Part shown: piece after piece, positions 54,838 to 63,367 of the stretch | Numbering within the stretch: the stretch's first letter is position 1 | Layout: every line of letters begins with the position of its first letter | Assembly: GCA_016714365.1 (NCBI GenBank) | Contig: JADJNH010000007.1 | Location: 248,001-312,000, forward strand | Direction: 5' to 3' | Length of the DNA stretch: 64,000 nucleotides | From: Candidatus Vicinibacter affinis | Lineage (GTDB): Bacteria > Bacteroidota > Bacteroidia > Chitinophagales > Saprospiraceae | Position numbers and translations under genes: made by a program | Notes under the pieces: model-generated | Seen by the model: the letters and a program-made list of their open reading frames with translations, nothing else | Database searches by the model: none | Told to the model about the DNA's origin: nothing

Positions 54838-56817
54838 ATGCGAAAACAAATTTTTAAAACTGCACTCTTTTTGGCTCTGGGAGTCGTGATGATTCAAACA
54901 GCTTGCAAACCTAAAGGAATGCAAACAGCAGTCCAGGGAGATGCTGCGGTTAAAGCTTATGTACCGCCCGGACAATATGACGAATTTTACAACATTGTCT
55001 CCGGTGGTTTCAGTGGTCAAATGTCCGTATATGGACTTCCTTCCGGACGTCTCTTTAGGGTAATTCCGGTTTTTTCGGTGGATCCTGAAAAAGGGTACGG
55101 ATACAGCGAAGAATCCAAAGCCATGCTCAATACTTCACATGGTTTTGTGCCCTGGGATGATTTGCACCATATTGCGCTTTCTACCACCGATGGAATCCAT
55201 GATGGGAAATGGGCTTTTGGTAATGGGAACAATACCCCCAGAATTGCCCGTATAGATCTCAAAACATTCCGAACAGCCGAAATTATCGAGATTCCAAACA
55301 GCGGTGGTAACCACTCTTCTCCTTTTATTACCGAAAACACGGAGTATGTGGTAGCAGGTACCCGTTTTAGTGTACCAATGGGAGACAAACTGGATGTGCC
55401 CATTAACACATATAAAGAAAATTTCCGTGGAACCGTTAGTTTCATTTCTGCTGATAAGGAATCCGGAAATATGAAAATTGCTTTTCAGATCTTATTGCCG
55501 GGGGTGAATTTTGACCTAGCAAGAGCTGGTAAAGGAAAATCTCATGGTTGGTTCTTTTTCTCTTGTTACAACTCTGAAAGAGCCAATACTTTACTGGAGG
55601 TAAATGCTTCCCTGAAAGATAAAGATTTTGTAATGGCAGTTAACTGGAAGAAAGCAGAAGAATACGTGAAAGCCGGAAAGGGACAAAAGAGGTCAGTCAA
55701 ATACGCTCATAATATTTATGATGAATCCAAGCATATGGCGACCAGTACCATCGAAAATGAGGTGATTGTCTTAGATCCGAAAGATCTTCCTGATATGGTG
55801 TATTTGATGCCATGTCCGAAATCTCCTCATGGTTGCGATACTGACCCTACAGGTGAATATATTGTCGGAAGTGGCAAGCTCGCTGCCATCATTCCTGTAT
55901 TTTCATTTACCAAAATTCAGGATGCGATTGCTCAAAAAAAATATGATGGTGATTATGAAGGAATACCTGTATTAAATTATGATGCAGTGTTGCATGGTGA
56001 AGTAAAAAAGCCCGGACTAGGTCCATTGCATACCGAATTTGATGATAAAGGAAATGCATATACTTCCTTCTTCGTTTCTTCAGAAATTGTAAAATGGCGC
56101 TTAAGTGATTTGCAGGTGTTGGATAGAGTGGCAACCTACTATTCAGTTGGTCACTTATGCGTACCTGGTGGTCCTACAAAAAAACCTTGGGGTAAATATG
56201 TGATCGCTTATAATAAAATTACAAAGGACCGATACTTACCTACAGGACCGGAACTTACACAAAGCGCACAATTATTTTCCATTGATGGTGACAAAATGAA
56301 ACTGTTACTAGACTTTCCAACCATTGGTGAGCCCCACTATGCGGAAGCCATCCCGGCTGAACTGTTGAAGAAGAACAGTACCAAAATTTATAAGTTGGAA
56401 GACAATAAAAATCCATATGCAGCCTTGGGTGAAAAAAATGCAAAAGTTGAACGCAAAGGAAATGAAGTCCATGTGTACATGACTTCCATTCGATCACACT
56501 TCACGCCCGACAATATTGAAGGTGTTAAACTGGGTGATGCCGTTTACTTTCATGTTACCAACTTGGAGCAGGATTGGGATGTTCCGCATGGATTTGCCGT
56601 AAAAGGAGCAAACAATGCAGAATTACTGATCATGCCGGGAGAAACTCAGACGCTGCTTTGGAAACCTGAAAGAATAGGAATATTTCCAATGTACTGTACT
56701 GACTTTTGTTCTGCACTGCATCAGGAAATGCAAGGATACATCAGAGTGAGTCCTGCCGGATCAAATGTTCCAATTTCTTTTAGCACGGGTGTTAAAAGAG
56801 AAGAAAAAGTTCAATAA
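54838..56817 (+). CDS. nosZ: Nitrous-oxide reductase, clade II (Sec-type)
   Basis: A 659-aa copper enzyme reducing N2O to N2 in the periplasm. The signal 'MRKQIFKTALFLALGVVMIQTAC' in outline (residues 1-23) lacks the twin-arginine motif and carries a lipobox, which marks clade II (Sec-exported). The N-terminal propeller has 'WDDLHHIALS', 'GGNHSSPFITEN', 'SPHGCDTDPTGEYIVG', 'GPLHTEFDDKGNAYTS' and 'SVGHLCVPGG', containing CuZ His ligands. The C-terminal cupredoxin domain holds the CuA ligands in 'WDVPHGFAV' and 'MYCTDFCSALHQEM' (Cys, Cys, His, Met). All expected copper motifs are present, so activity is likely. Maturation genes follow in the same operon. Confidence 0.96.
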   Translation: MRKQIFKTALFLALGVVMIQTACKPKGMQTAVQGDAAVKAYVPPGQYDEFYNIVSGGFSGQMSVYGLPSGRLFRVIPVFSVDPEKGYGYSEESKAMLNTSHGFVPWDDLHHIALSTTDGIHDGKWAFGNGNNTPRIARIDLKTFRTAEIIEIPNSGGNHSSPFITENTEYVVAGTRFSVPMGDKLDVPINTYKENFRGTVSFISADKESGNMKIAFQILLPGVNFDLARAGKGKSHGWFFFSCYNSERANTLLEVNASLKDKDFVMAVNWKKAEEYVKAGKGQKRSVKYAHNIYDESKHMATSTIENEVIVLDPKDLPDMVYLMPCPKSPHGCDTDPTGEYIVGSGKLAAIIPVFSFTKIQDAIAQKKYDGDYEGIPVLNYDAVLHGEVKKPGLGPLHTEFDDKGNAYTSFFVSSEIVKWRLSDLQVLDRVATYYSVGHLCVPGGPTKKPWGKYVIAYNKITKDRYLPTGPELTQSAQLFSIDGDKMKLLLDFPTIGEPHYAEAIPAELLKKNSTKIYKLEDNKNPYAALGEKNAKVERKGNEVHVYMTSIRSHFTPDNIEGVKLGDAVYFHVTNLEQDWDVPHGFAVKGANNAELLIMPGETQTLLWKPERIGIFPMYCTDFCSALHQEMQGYIRVSPAGSNVPISFSTGVKREEKVQ

Positions 56818-56832
56818 ATTAAAAAATGAAAA

Positions 56833-56867
56833 TCCGAAATGGTGAGATCCCGACCCACCATTTCGGA
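56833..56867 (+). other. Hairpin between nosZ and the fasciclin gene
   Basis: A perfect 12-bp stem (56833-56844 with 56856-56867) with an 11-base loop, 16 bases after the nosZ stop. There is no T-run, so it is more likely an RNA-processing or stability element that sets nosZ above downstream genes than a full terminator. Confidence 0.6.
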
Positions 56868-56904
56868 AATTCAAATTACTCTTCAAACATTAAAAATTAC
56901 TCCA

Positions 56905-57468
56905 ATGAAAAAATATTTTTGTCTGCTCGCAATATTAACCACTTCCATTTTTATCTCTTGTAATACAAACCCAAAAACCGAGACAACCAGGTCTGTAGAG
57001 GCGGCCGCTGTACCGTCCGGTGGTCAGGAAGCAGTTCAGGATGATGTATCACAGAAAGACATTGTAAAAGTTGCAGTAGGTTCACCAGATCACACTACAC
57101 TCGTTGCTGCTTTGAAGCAAGCAGAGTATGTGGATGATATTTCAAATGCCGGTCCGTTTACTGTGTTTGCACCTACAAATGATGCATTTGCAAAATTACC
57201 TGCAGGCACTGTGGAAGGTCTCATGAAACCAGATCAAAAAATGGCCTTACAAAATATTTTAGAATACCATGTCGCAGTAGGTGGATACAAAGCTGAGATG
57301 CTTCAGGATGGTCAAACTATCGGAATGGCCAATGGCGATAACATCACTGTAAGCTTCAAAGGTGACAAGATGATGGTAAATGGTACCGCTAATGTAATAG
57401 CAAGTGTACCTGCCAGTAATGGAATTATTCATATTATTGATGCAGTCTTGCTGCCACCAGCAAAGTAA
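56905..57468 (+). CDS. Fasciclin (FAS1) domain lipoprotein of the nos operon
   Basis: A 187-aa lipoprotein. ATG 56905 gives MKKYFCLLAILTTSIFISC with the lipid-attachment Cys at 19; an in-frame upstream GTG/ATG would fall inside the nosZ-fasciclin hairpin. After a Glu/Ala-rich linker (about 20-55) comes one FAS1 domain ('HTTLVAALKQAEYVDDIS', 'GPFTVFAPTNDAFAKLPAGT', 'LEYHVAVGGYKA', 'ANVIASVPASNGIIHIIDAVLLPPAK'). FAS1 proteins are usually adhesive; the role beside nosZ is not established, though I recall fasciclin genes near nosZ in other Bacteroidota. Confidence 0.9.
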   Translation: MKKYFCLLAILTTSIFISCNTNPKTETTRSVEAAAVPSGGQEAVQDDVSQKDIVKVAVGSPDHTTLVAALKQAEYVDDISNAGPFTVFAPTNDAFAKLPAGTVEGLMKPDQKMALQNILEYHVAVGGYKAEMLQDGQTIGMANGDNITVSFKGDKMMVNGTANVIASVPASNGIIHIIDAVLLPPAK

Positions 57469-57526
57469 AACCCATTTCGAGCGCAACATCCCATCAACAA
57501 CACAGCTCTGAATCTAAATAAATGTC

Positions 57527-58543
57527 ATGCATAAACTGAACAATCCATCAAGAATCATAATTGCCATAGCTTCTATCTCGCTAATTGGGTGCTTGTTTGT
57601 GCCTTTGTGGCGTATCGATTTATTTGCACCACAATATCCGGAAGGGCTTACCATGAAAATATGGCACAACGATATCAAAGGCCAAATCGATATTATCAAT
57701 GGACTGAATCACTACATTGGTATGCGCCACATAGGCGTTGACATGTTTCCTGAGTTTCAGTTTATCGCATACATCATCGTATTTTATATTTTGCTGGGTT
57801 TGATGGTGGCACTTTATGGTAAAAGGGAAATACTTTTCTGGTATCTTGTACTCACCGTATTTGGTGGAATTTTTACACTGTATGATTTTTACAGGTGGGG
57901 TTACGAATACGGTCATAACCTGGATCCGGCAGCTGCTATTAAAGTGCCTGGACTGTCTTACCAACCACCAATTTTAGGCCATAAGCGCTTGCTTAATTTT
58001 GATGCCTATTCATTGCCTGACATTGGTGCTTGGTTGATAATCATAGCGGTCAGCATCATGGTAGTAATTTGGATTTACGATACGTTCAGGTATCACCGAT
58101 TGAATCCGAAATCTGCTGTACTTTTTATTCCTTTATTATTTATTATTACTTCATGTTCCGTGAGCTCTGAGCCTATAAAATATGGCACTGACATCTGTTA
58201 TACTTGTAAAATGGGAATCATTCAACCGGGATACGCTGCTGAATTGGTTACCAAAAAAGGAAAGGTATACAAATTCGATGATGTTGGTTGTATGATACTT
58301 ATGTTAAAATCAGCTACTGTAAAAAATGAGGACATTCATGATAAATTAGTCATCAAATTCGACACCGAAAATGAATTCTTGAATGCAGAAGAAGCTTTTT
58401 ATCTTCACGGTGAGAAGTTCCAAAGCCCTATGAATTTTAATTTAGCGGCTGTGGATTCAAAATTTATTCCTGATAGTTTATCCAAGAGTCAAGATGTTAA
58501 AATTCTCAAGTGGGCCGATATATATCAGTCGATTGCAAAGTAA
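57527..58543 (+). CDS. nosL: Membrane protein fused to NosL copper chaperone
   Basis: A 338-aa fusion. Residues 1-190 have about five membrane segments (about 10-27, 78-97, 102-119, 168-186) with large periplasmic loops ('WRIDLFAPQYPEGL', 'FYRWGYEYGHNLDPAA'), of a kind I cannot assign further. Residues about 197-338 are NosL-like: a hydrophobic segment with a lipobox-like end 'LLFIITSC' (203-210), then 'DICYTCKMGI' (222-231) with the Cys-x-x-Cys-x-Met copper motif, 'YAAELVTKKGKVYKFDDVGCM' in outline. NosL is normally a lipoprotein that delivers Cu(I) to NosZ; here it seems joined behind a membrane module. Overlaps nosD by 50 bases (or 11, see nosD). Confidence 0.85.
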   Translation: MHKLNNPSRIIIAIASISLIGCLFVPLWRIDLFAPQYPEGLTMKIWHNDIKGQIDIINGLNHYIGMRHIGVDMFPEFQFIAYIIVFYILLGLMVALYGKREILFWYLVLTVFGGIFTLYDFYRWGYEYGHNLDPAAAIKVPGLSYQPPILGHKRLLNFDAYSLPDIGAWLIIIAVSIMVVIWIYDTFRYHRLNPKSAVLFIPLLFIITSCSVSSEPIKYGTDICYTCKMGIIQPGYAAELVTKKGKVYKFDDVGCMILMLKSATVKNEDIHDKLVIKFDTENEFLNAEEAFYLHGEKFQSPMNFNLAAVDSKFIPDSLSKSQDVKILKWADIYQSIAK

Positions 58544-59783
58544 AAAGCACCACATATTTCTGATTTTAGTACTCACAGCGTTTGTCGTAAATTCATTACG
58601 GGCAAACGCTGTTTGGGTTGGTGAACAACACGCAATAAAAAGTATTCGAGAAGGCATTCAAAAAACACCTTGTGGAGATACTCTTTTTGTCGATAAAGGT
58701 TTTTATCAGGAAGGTAATCTGGTAATCGACAAAAGTATTGCACTCATTGGACTTCATCAACCGATACTTGATGGTGGGAATCAGGTGGAAATTCTCACGA
58801 TCAGTGCCGTGGATGTGACGGTCGCTGGATTCGTCTTTCAAAACAGTGGATCCTCCAGCATGGGCGATTTTGCCTCCATCAAATGCATTGATTGTTCTTA
58901 TATTTATTTATTAAACAATAAAATTATAAACTCATTTTTTGGAATTCATTTTTCCAATTCAGATCATGGTATGATCATTAAAAATGTGATCAAAGGAAAT
59001 CCAACCAATGAACAAAATACCGGAAACGGAATTCATGTCTGGAAATCAACCGATATGCATATCTCAGATAATGAAGTGAGTGGTCACCGGGATGGAATAT
59101 ATTTTGAATTTGTAACCGCATCTCTGATTGAACGGAACCATAGTTTCGAAAACATAAGATACGCGCTTCATTTCATGTTTTCACATCAGGACATGTATAT
59201 CCATAACAACTTCTACAAAAATGGTGCAGGAGTTGCAGTGATGTATTCACATCATGTGCTCATGTATCACAACAATTTTGAAAAAAACTGGGGTAGTTCC
59301 GCCTTTGGGATTTTACTGAAAGAAATATCAGATAGTAAAATAGAATACAATACATTTACTGACAATACCGTAGGGATATACATGGAAGGAACCAGCAGAA
59401 TTATCGTATCAAAAAATAAATTTTTTAGCAATGGCTGGGCTTTAAAAATTCAGGCCAGCTGCAATGAAAATGAAATCAATGAAAACAACTTCTTCAAAAA
59501 TACCTTTGATGTAGCCAGCAATGGCACCATGGTCCTCAATTCCTTCACTCAAAATTATTGGGATAAATATGAAGGCTACGACCTTGCCAAAGACGGGATA
59601 GGTGATATACCCTATCACCCACTCAATTTATATTCAGTACTGGTGGAGCAAAATCCAAGTACACTAATCCTCTTAAGAAGCTTTTTAATTTCAATTCTTG
59701 ACCGGGCTGAAAAAGTCATTCCTGTTTTAACTCCGGCAGACCTTGTTGACAACAAACCATCCATGAATCCCGTGATCCTATGA
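58494..59783 (+). CDS. nosD: Copper-site maturation protein NosD
   Basis: A 429-aa periplasmic beta-helix protein needed with NosFY for CuZ assembly. The repeated parallel beta-helix pattern (PbH1, 'NNKIINSFFGIHFSNSDHGM', 'NTFTDNTVGIYMEGTSRIIV') covers residues 60-350, and the end has the NosD hallmark 'FTQNYWDKYEGYDLAKDGIGDIPYHP'. ATG 58494 gives a 20-residue N-region before the hydrophobic core; TTG 58533 would give a more typical signal peptide (QSKKHHIFLILVLTAFVV). Its stop overlaps the nosF start (ATGA). Confidence 0.92.
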   Translation: MLKFSSGPIYISRLQSKKHHIFLILVLTAFVVNSLRANAVWVGEQHAIKSIREGIQKTPCGDTLFVDKGFYQEGNLVIDKSIALIGLHQPILDGGNQVEILTISAVDVTVAGFVFQNSGSSSMGDFASIKCIDCSYIYLLNNKIINSFFGIHFSNSDHGMIIKNVIKGNPTNEQNTGNGIHVWKSTDMHISDNEVSGHRDGIYFEFVTASLIERNHSFENIRYALHFMFSHQDMYIHNNFYKNGAGVAVMYSHHVLMYHNNFEKNWGSSAFGILLKEISDSKIEYNTFTDNTVGIYMEGTSRIIVSKNKFFSNGWALKIQASCNENEINENNFFKNTFDVASNGTMVLNSFTQNYWDKYEGYDLAKDGIGDIPYHPLNLYSVLVEQNPSTLILLRSFLISILDRAEKVIPVLTPADLVDNKPSMNPVIL

Positions 59784-60514
59784 TAAGCATCCAAAAATTA
59801 CATAAAAGTTACCAAAGATTTAAGGCCCTTGAAGACATTAACTGTGAATGGAATGCAGGGCAGGTGGTTTCACTGATTGGCCCAAATGGTTCGGGTAAAA
59901 CAACTTTGATAAAATGCATTCTTGGACTGGTCCATCCTGAAACTGGAAATATTTTACTGAATGGAAAATCCATTCTGGACAACTATGATTATAGATCCGC
60001 TATTGGCTACATGCCGCAGATCGGGCGATTTCCGGATCATCTTAAAGTAAATGAACTTTTTAGGCTATTGATAGAATTACGGGAGGAATACCATAATAAA
60101 CTCGATTACGAACTTTATGAAGCATACCACATCGATCGTATAGCCCATAAAACCATGAGAAGTCTCTCGGGAGGAACCAGACAAAAAGTAAGTGCCGCTC
60201 TTGCTTTTCTTTTTAGTCCATCTATTTATATTCTGGATGAACCTACTGCCGGACTTGACCCAATTTCTTCCGAAATTCTAAAAGATAAAATTTCATTAGA
60301 GCACAGAAATGGAAAATTTATTTTACTCACCTCTCATATTTTAAGTGATCTGGAAGATCTCACCACGGATGTCCTTTATCTGCAGGAAGGAAAAATAAAA
60401 TTTCAATTGGCAGTGGAAAAAATTCGTACCAATACCGGTGAAAATAAATTGAGCAGGGCCATTGCCAAAATGCTGTTAGAGAATTTGTACATTTCTCAAA
60501 GTTCATTGCAATAA
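59780..60514 (+). CDS. nosF: ABC transporter ATPase NosF
   Basis: A 244-aa cytoplasmic ATPase. Walker A 'GPNGSGKTT' is at 34-42, the signature 'LSGGTRQK' at 129-136 and Walker B 'IYILDEPTAGLD' at 149-160, with the switch His in 'LLTSHILSDL'. With NosY it drives the transporter that delivers the sulfur species or copper component for CuZ. It starts within the nosD stop codon (ATGA) and lies 20 bases before nosY, so translation is coupled. Confidence 0.93.
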   Translation: MISIQKLHKSYQRFKALEDINCEWNAGQVVSLIGPNGSGKTTLIKCILGLVHPETGNILLNGKSILDNYDYRSAIGYMPQIGRFPDHLKVNELFRLLIELREEYHNKLDYELYEAYHIDRIAHKTMRSLSGGTRQKVSAALAFLFSPSIYILDEPTAGLDPISSEILKDKISLEHRNGKFILLTSHILSDLEDLTTDVLYLQEGKIKFQLAVEKIRTNTGENKLSRAIAKMLLENLYISQSSLQ

Positions 60515-60534
60515 AATAAAATCTGAAAATACCC

Positions 60535-61302
60535 ATGCTTAAGCTGAGCAAAAATATTCTATTAGACATTATCAAAAATAAAGTAGTAATTGGTCTCACT
60601 TTGTTTCTATTCCTCGTTTCCTGGTCGCTGTTCAGTCTTGAAGAAAACAGCAGTAAGGCCACATTAAGTCTCATGAACATTATCATTATCGTGATTCCAT
60701 TGATAAGCATGATCTTTACAACTACACACTATTACAACTCCTATGAATATATAGAATTACTCTTAGCCCAACCGCTAAGTCGAAGCAGATTAATCATTGC
60801 AGAATTTATTGGTATTGCAACTGCCTTATGCCTAAGCATCCTATTTGGAATGGGATTGCCCATGCTGCTGTATTCAACTGATTGGCTTGGCGGATATATT
60901 ATCTTTATAACTTCAGCCTTATCTGTAAGCTGCGTTTCCATTGCATTACTTATTTCAGTATGGACCAGAGAAAAATCAAAGGGAATTGGAGTGGTTCTTA
61001 TGGTTTGGTTCTATTTATCCCTGATCTATGACGGGTTAATATTGAGTATTATTTTTAGTTTTAGTGATTATCCTCTGGAGAAACTGACTTTGCTTCTATC
61101 AGCCCTCAATCCCATTGATTTATCGAGAATCTCAATTATGCTAAAAATGGATGTCAGTGCACTCCTTGGTTATACCGGGGCCTTATACAAAGATTTTTTT
61201 GGCAGTTATCAGGGCACCTTATATACCTTGATTACCATGCTGTGCTGGATACTGGTACCACTTTACTTTTCAATTAGAATTTTTAATAAAAAGGATATGT
61301 AA
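60535..61302 (+). CDS. nosY: ABC transporter permease NosY
   Basis: A 255-aa inner-membrane permease with about six hydrophobic segments (about 16-33, 44-62, 95-115, 122-142, 165-185 and 232-250). Sequence 'YEYIELLLAQPLSRSRLIIAEFIG' (68-91) is typical of ABC-2-type permeases of the NosY group. It is the last gene of the operon. No clear rho-independent terminator was seen between it and 61440. Confidence 0.9.
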   Translation: MLKLSKNILLDIIKNKVVIGLTLFLFLVSWSLFSLEENSSKATLSLMNIIIIVIPLISMIFTTTHYYNSYEYIELLLAQPLSRSRLIIAEFIGIATALCLSILFGMGLPMLLYSTDWLGGYIIFITSALSVSCVSIALLISVWTREKSKGIGVVLMVWFYLSLIYDGLILSIIFSFSDYPLEKLTLLLSALNPIDLSRISIMLKMDVSALLGYTGALYKDFFGSYQGTLYTLITMLCWILVPLYFSIRIFNKKDM

Positions 61303-61441
61303 TGAATTCAGCAAGTGTATTCACAGTCGTAAGTGATGAAGTTGAGAGCTTATTTTTAGTTTAATCAATACTTTGATAATTCCAGTTTTTCTTTTAAAAG
61401 ATTCATTAACACTAAGCCAGAGGTGGTTTTTGATATCAAAT

Positions 61442-61734
61442 TTATTCCTTTAATATTTTTTCATTATGAATATTACCTTTAACATTCATACCTATTAAGT
61501 TGTAAATTCCAGGTGGTAAAGATGAAGTTTTTAAAATTAAATTCTCACCAAATTCTGATAAATTGAATTCATCCATTAACTTGCCTTCAATATTATAAAG
61601 CTTATAACTTACTACTTCAGTCACTTCATGTTGAATAACCAATCGATCCTTAAATGGATTTGGCCATACTCGGAAATGGTAATCGTCAGCATAAAGTGGA
61701 CCGAATATAACTAAAAACTAGTTAGTATTTCCAA
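61442..61734 (-). pseudogene. Short protein with signal peptide plus T9SS type A sorting domain, frame broken
   Basis: The frame open from 61717 reads 'FLVIFGPLYADDYHFRVWPNPF', then 'YKLYNIEGKLMDEF' and 'LPPGIYNLIGMNVKGNIHNEKILKE', a T9SS type A sorting domain with almost nothing else. A TTG at 61734 in another frame reads MEILTSF; adding one T to the T5 run at 61712-61716 would join it to LVIFGPLYADD and create a signal peptide. It therefore looks like a small signal-plus-sorting-domain gene with a single-base disruption, similar in build to that at 3665-3992. Confidence 0.5.
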
Positions 61735-61755
61735 TATCAATTAAATTTACAAATT

Positions 61756-63147
61756 ATGAAAACAAAGAAGAAACAAACCTCAGAAAAATTCATTAAGGAG
61801 ATTCTCAGACGAACTAGAAGGATATAAAGCTCTGAACAAAAGATTGGTATTGTGATGAAAGCATTGAGAGCCTAGATATCAGTAGCAGAGTTATGTCGAT
61901 AGTATTCAATACATGAACCGCAATTTTACAAATGGAATAAAGAGTTCTTGGAAGCAGGAAAGAAGCGATTATCTGGTGATACGACTAGGGAAGCCACAAT
62001 TGATGAAGTATTAGAGCTTAGAAGGAAATTTTGGGTTTAAAAGAGATGGTTTTTGATATGGTGCTTCGATATGATATTGTAAAAAAAAGCTTGTCCGTGC
62101 TGGATTAACTGTAAAATTCAATAAGTATAAGAGATTTACGGATTCTGAAAAACAAGAGTTAATCAATATTGTAGTTGGCTCACAATTTGGTGTCAACAAA
62201 ACTCTACGAGAGATTGGGCTTAATAAAAGTACTTTTTATAACTGGTATAAAGCATATTCTGATCATGGGGCGGATGGTTTAGCTCCAAGTAAACGTACTA
62301 GCAGAAGGCAATGGAACAGCATACCTCATGAGCAAAAAAAATCTTGTCGTCATACTTGCATTGGAGTTTCCTCATTTATCATCCAGGGAACTTGCTCATA
62401 AACTTACGGATGAACAACAAATATTTATCTCAGAATCAAGCGTTTATAGAATTTTAAAAGAAAGAGGATTGATCCCAGCTCCTGCACATTTTTTTATAGC
62501 AGCAGCAGATGAATTTAATAAAAAGACAGCATTCGTAAATCAGATTTGGAAAACAGACTTTACATACTTTAAAATCTTAGGCTGGGGTGTGGTATTACTT
62601 AAGTACTGTTTTAGATGATTACAGCAGATATATTGTCCATTGGGAACTGTGTAAAGGTATGAAAGTGGAGGATGTAAAAAGGACCGTTGATAGGGCAATC
62701 ATCAAAGCTAAAATTGTCACTAAACAAAGACCTAAATTATTTTTAGATAATGGATCCTGTTACATAGCTTCAGATTTAAAAGATTATTTGAAAAATATTT
62801 ATGACATGGACCAAATCCATGGACGGCCATTTCATCCTCAAACTCATGGAAAAATTGAACGAAATCATTGGACAATGAAAAACGTCGTAAACCTTGATAA
62901 TTATGACTTCCCTGAGGAATTGGAAAGAGCTTTAGAATAATTTGTAGAAACTTATAACAATAAAAGATACCATGAATCATTAAATAATTTAACTCCTGCA
63001 GATGTGTATTTTGACCTTGGTGACCTCATTTTAAAAGAAAGAGAAAGAATTAAATTACAATGTATTAAAGATAGAAAAATTGAATATATAAAATTATTTC
63101 CTACTAAAATTAATAACTATAAACAAAAAGAATTAGCTTTGAATTAA
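61756..63147 (+). mobile_element. Degraded IS3-family insertion sequence (transposase with stops and frameshifts)
   Basis: An OrfA-like part begins at ATG 61756 ('MKTKKKQTSEKFIKEILRRT') and shows the helix-turn-helix of IS3-type OrfA in pieces ('SVAELCR', 'YSIHEPQFYKWNKEFLEAGKKRL'), broken by TAA/TAG codons near 61824, 61875 and 61908. The OrfB-like part has a second HTH ('EIGLNKSTFYNWYKAYSDHG') and the DDE core: Asp in 'WKTDFTYFK', Asp in 'LFLDNGSCY', Glu in 'GKIERNHW'. A single-base frameshift lies near 62586 (restoring 'LGWGWYYLSTVLDDYSRY') and a TAA at 62938 precedes 'FVETYNNKRYHESLNNLTPADVYF'. Not functional. Terminal inverted repeats were not found. Confidence 0.85.
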
Positions 63148-63182
63148 ATTGAAACACAATTTCGCGATAAGTTCAAATTACT

Positions 63183-63350
63183 TTGACGACATACAACCTG
63201 GTAGGTAACACTGACCAATTATTAGAGAAGAATATACTAAAACGCATCACAGATATAAAGAAGCTAACCAAGGACGACAGAAACACTGTCTTCGCCCTCC
63301 TTGATGCTTTCCTCCAGGATACTAAAACCAAACAGGCTTATTCGGAATAA
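63183..63350 (+). pseudogene. C-terminal remnant of an XRE-type transcriptional regulator
   Basis: An open frame of 55 codons (TTG 63183, no ATG) reads 'NTDQLLEKNILKRITDIKKL' and 'VFALLDAFLQDTKTKQAYSE', which matches the tail that follows the helix-turn-helix in many Bacteroidota XRE regulators. The DNA-binding half is missing; the IS remnant lies immediately upstream. Confidence 0.55.
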
Positions 63351-63367
63351 TTTAAACTTCATATTTT

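Noticed and set aside
59780..61302. Reading the ABC ATPase/permease pair as a drug or Na+ exporter
   Set aside because: Overlap with nosD and position in the nos operon make NosF/NosY the far better call.
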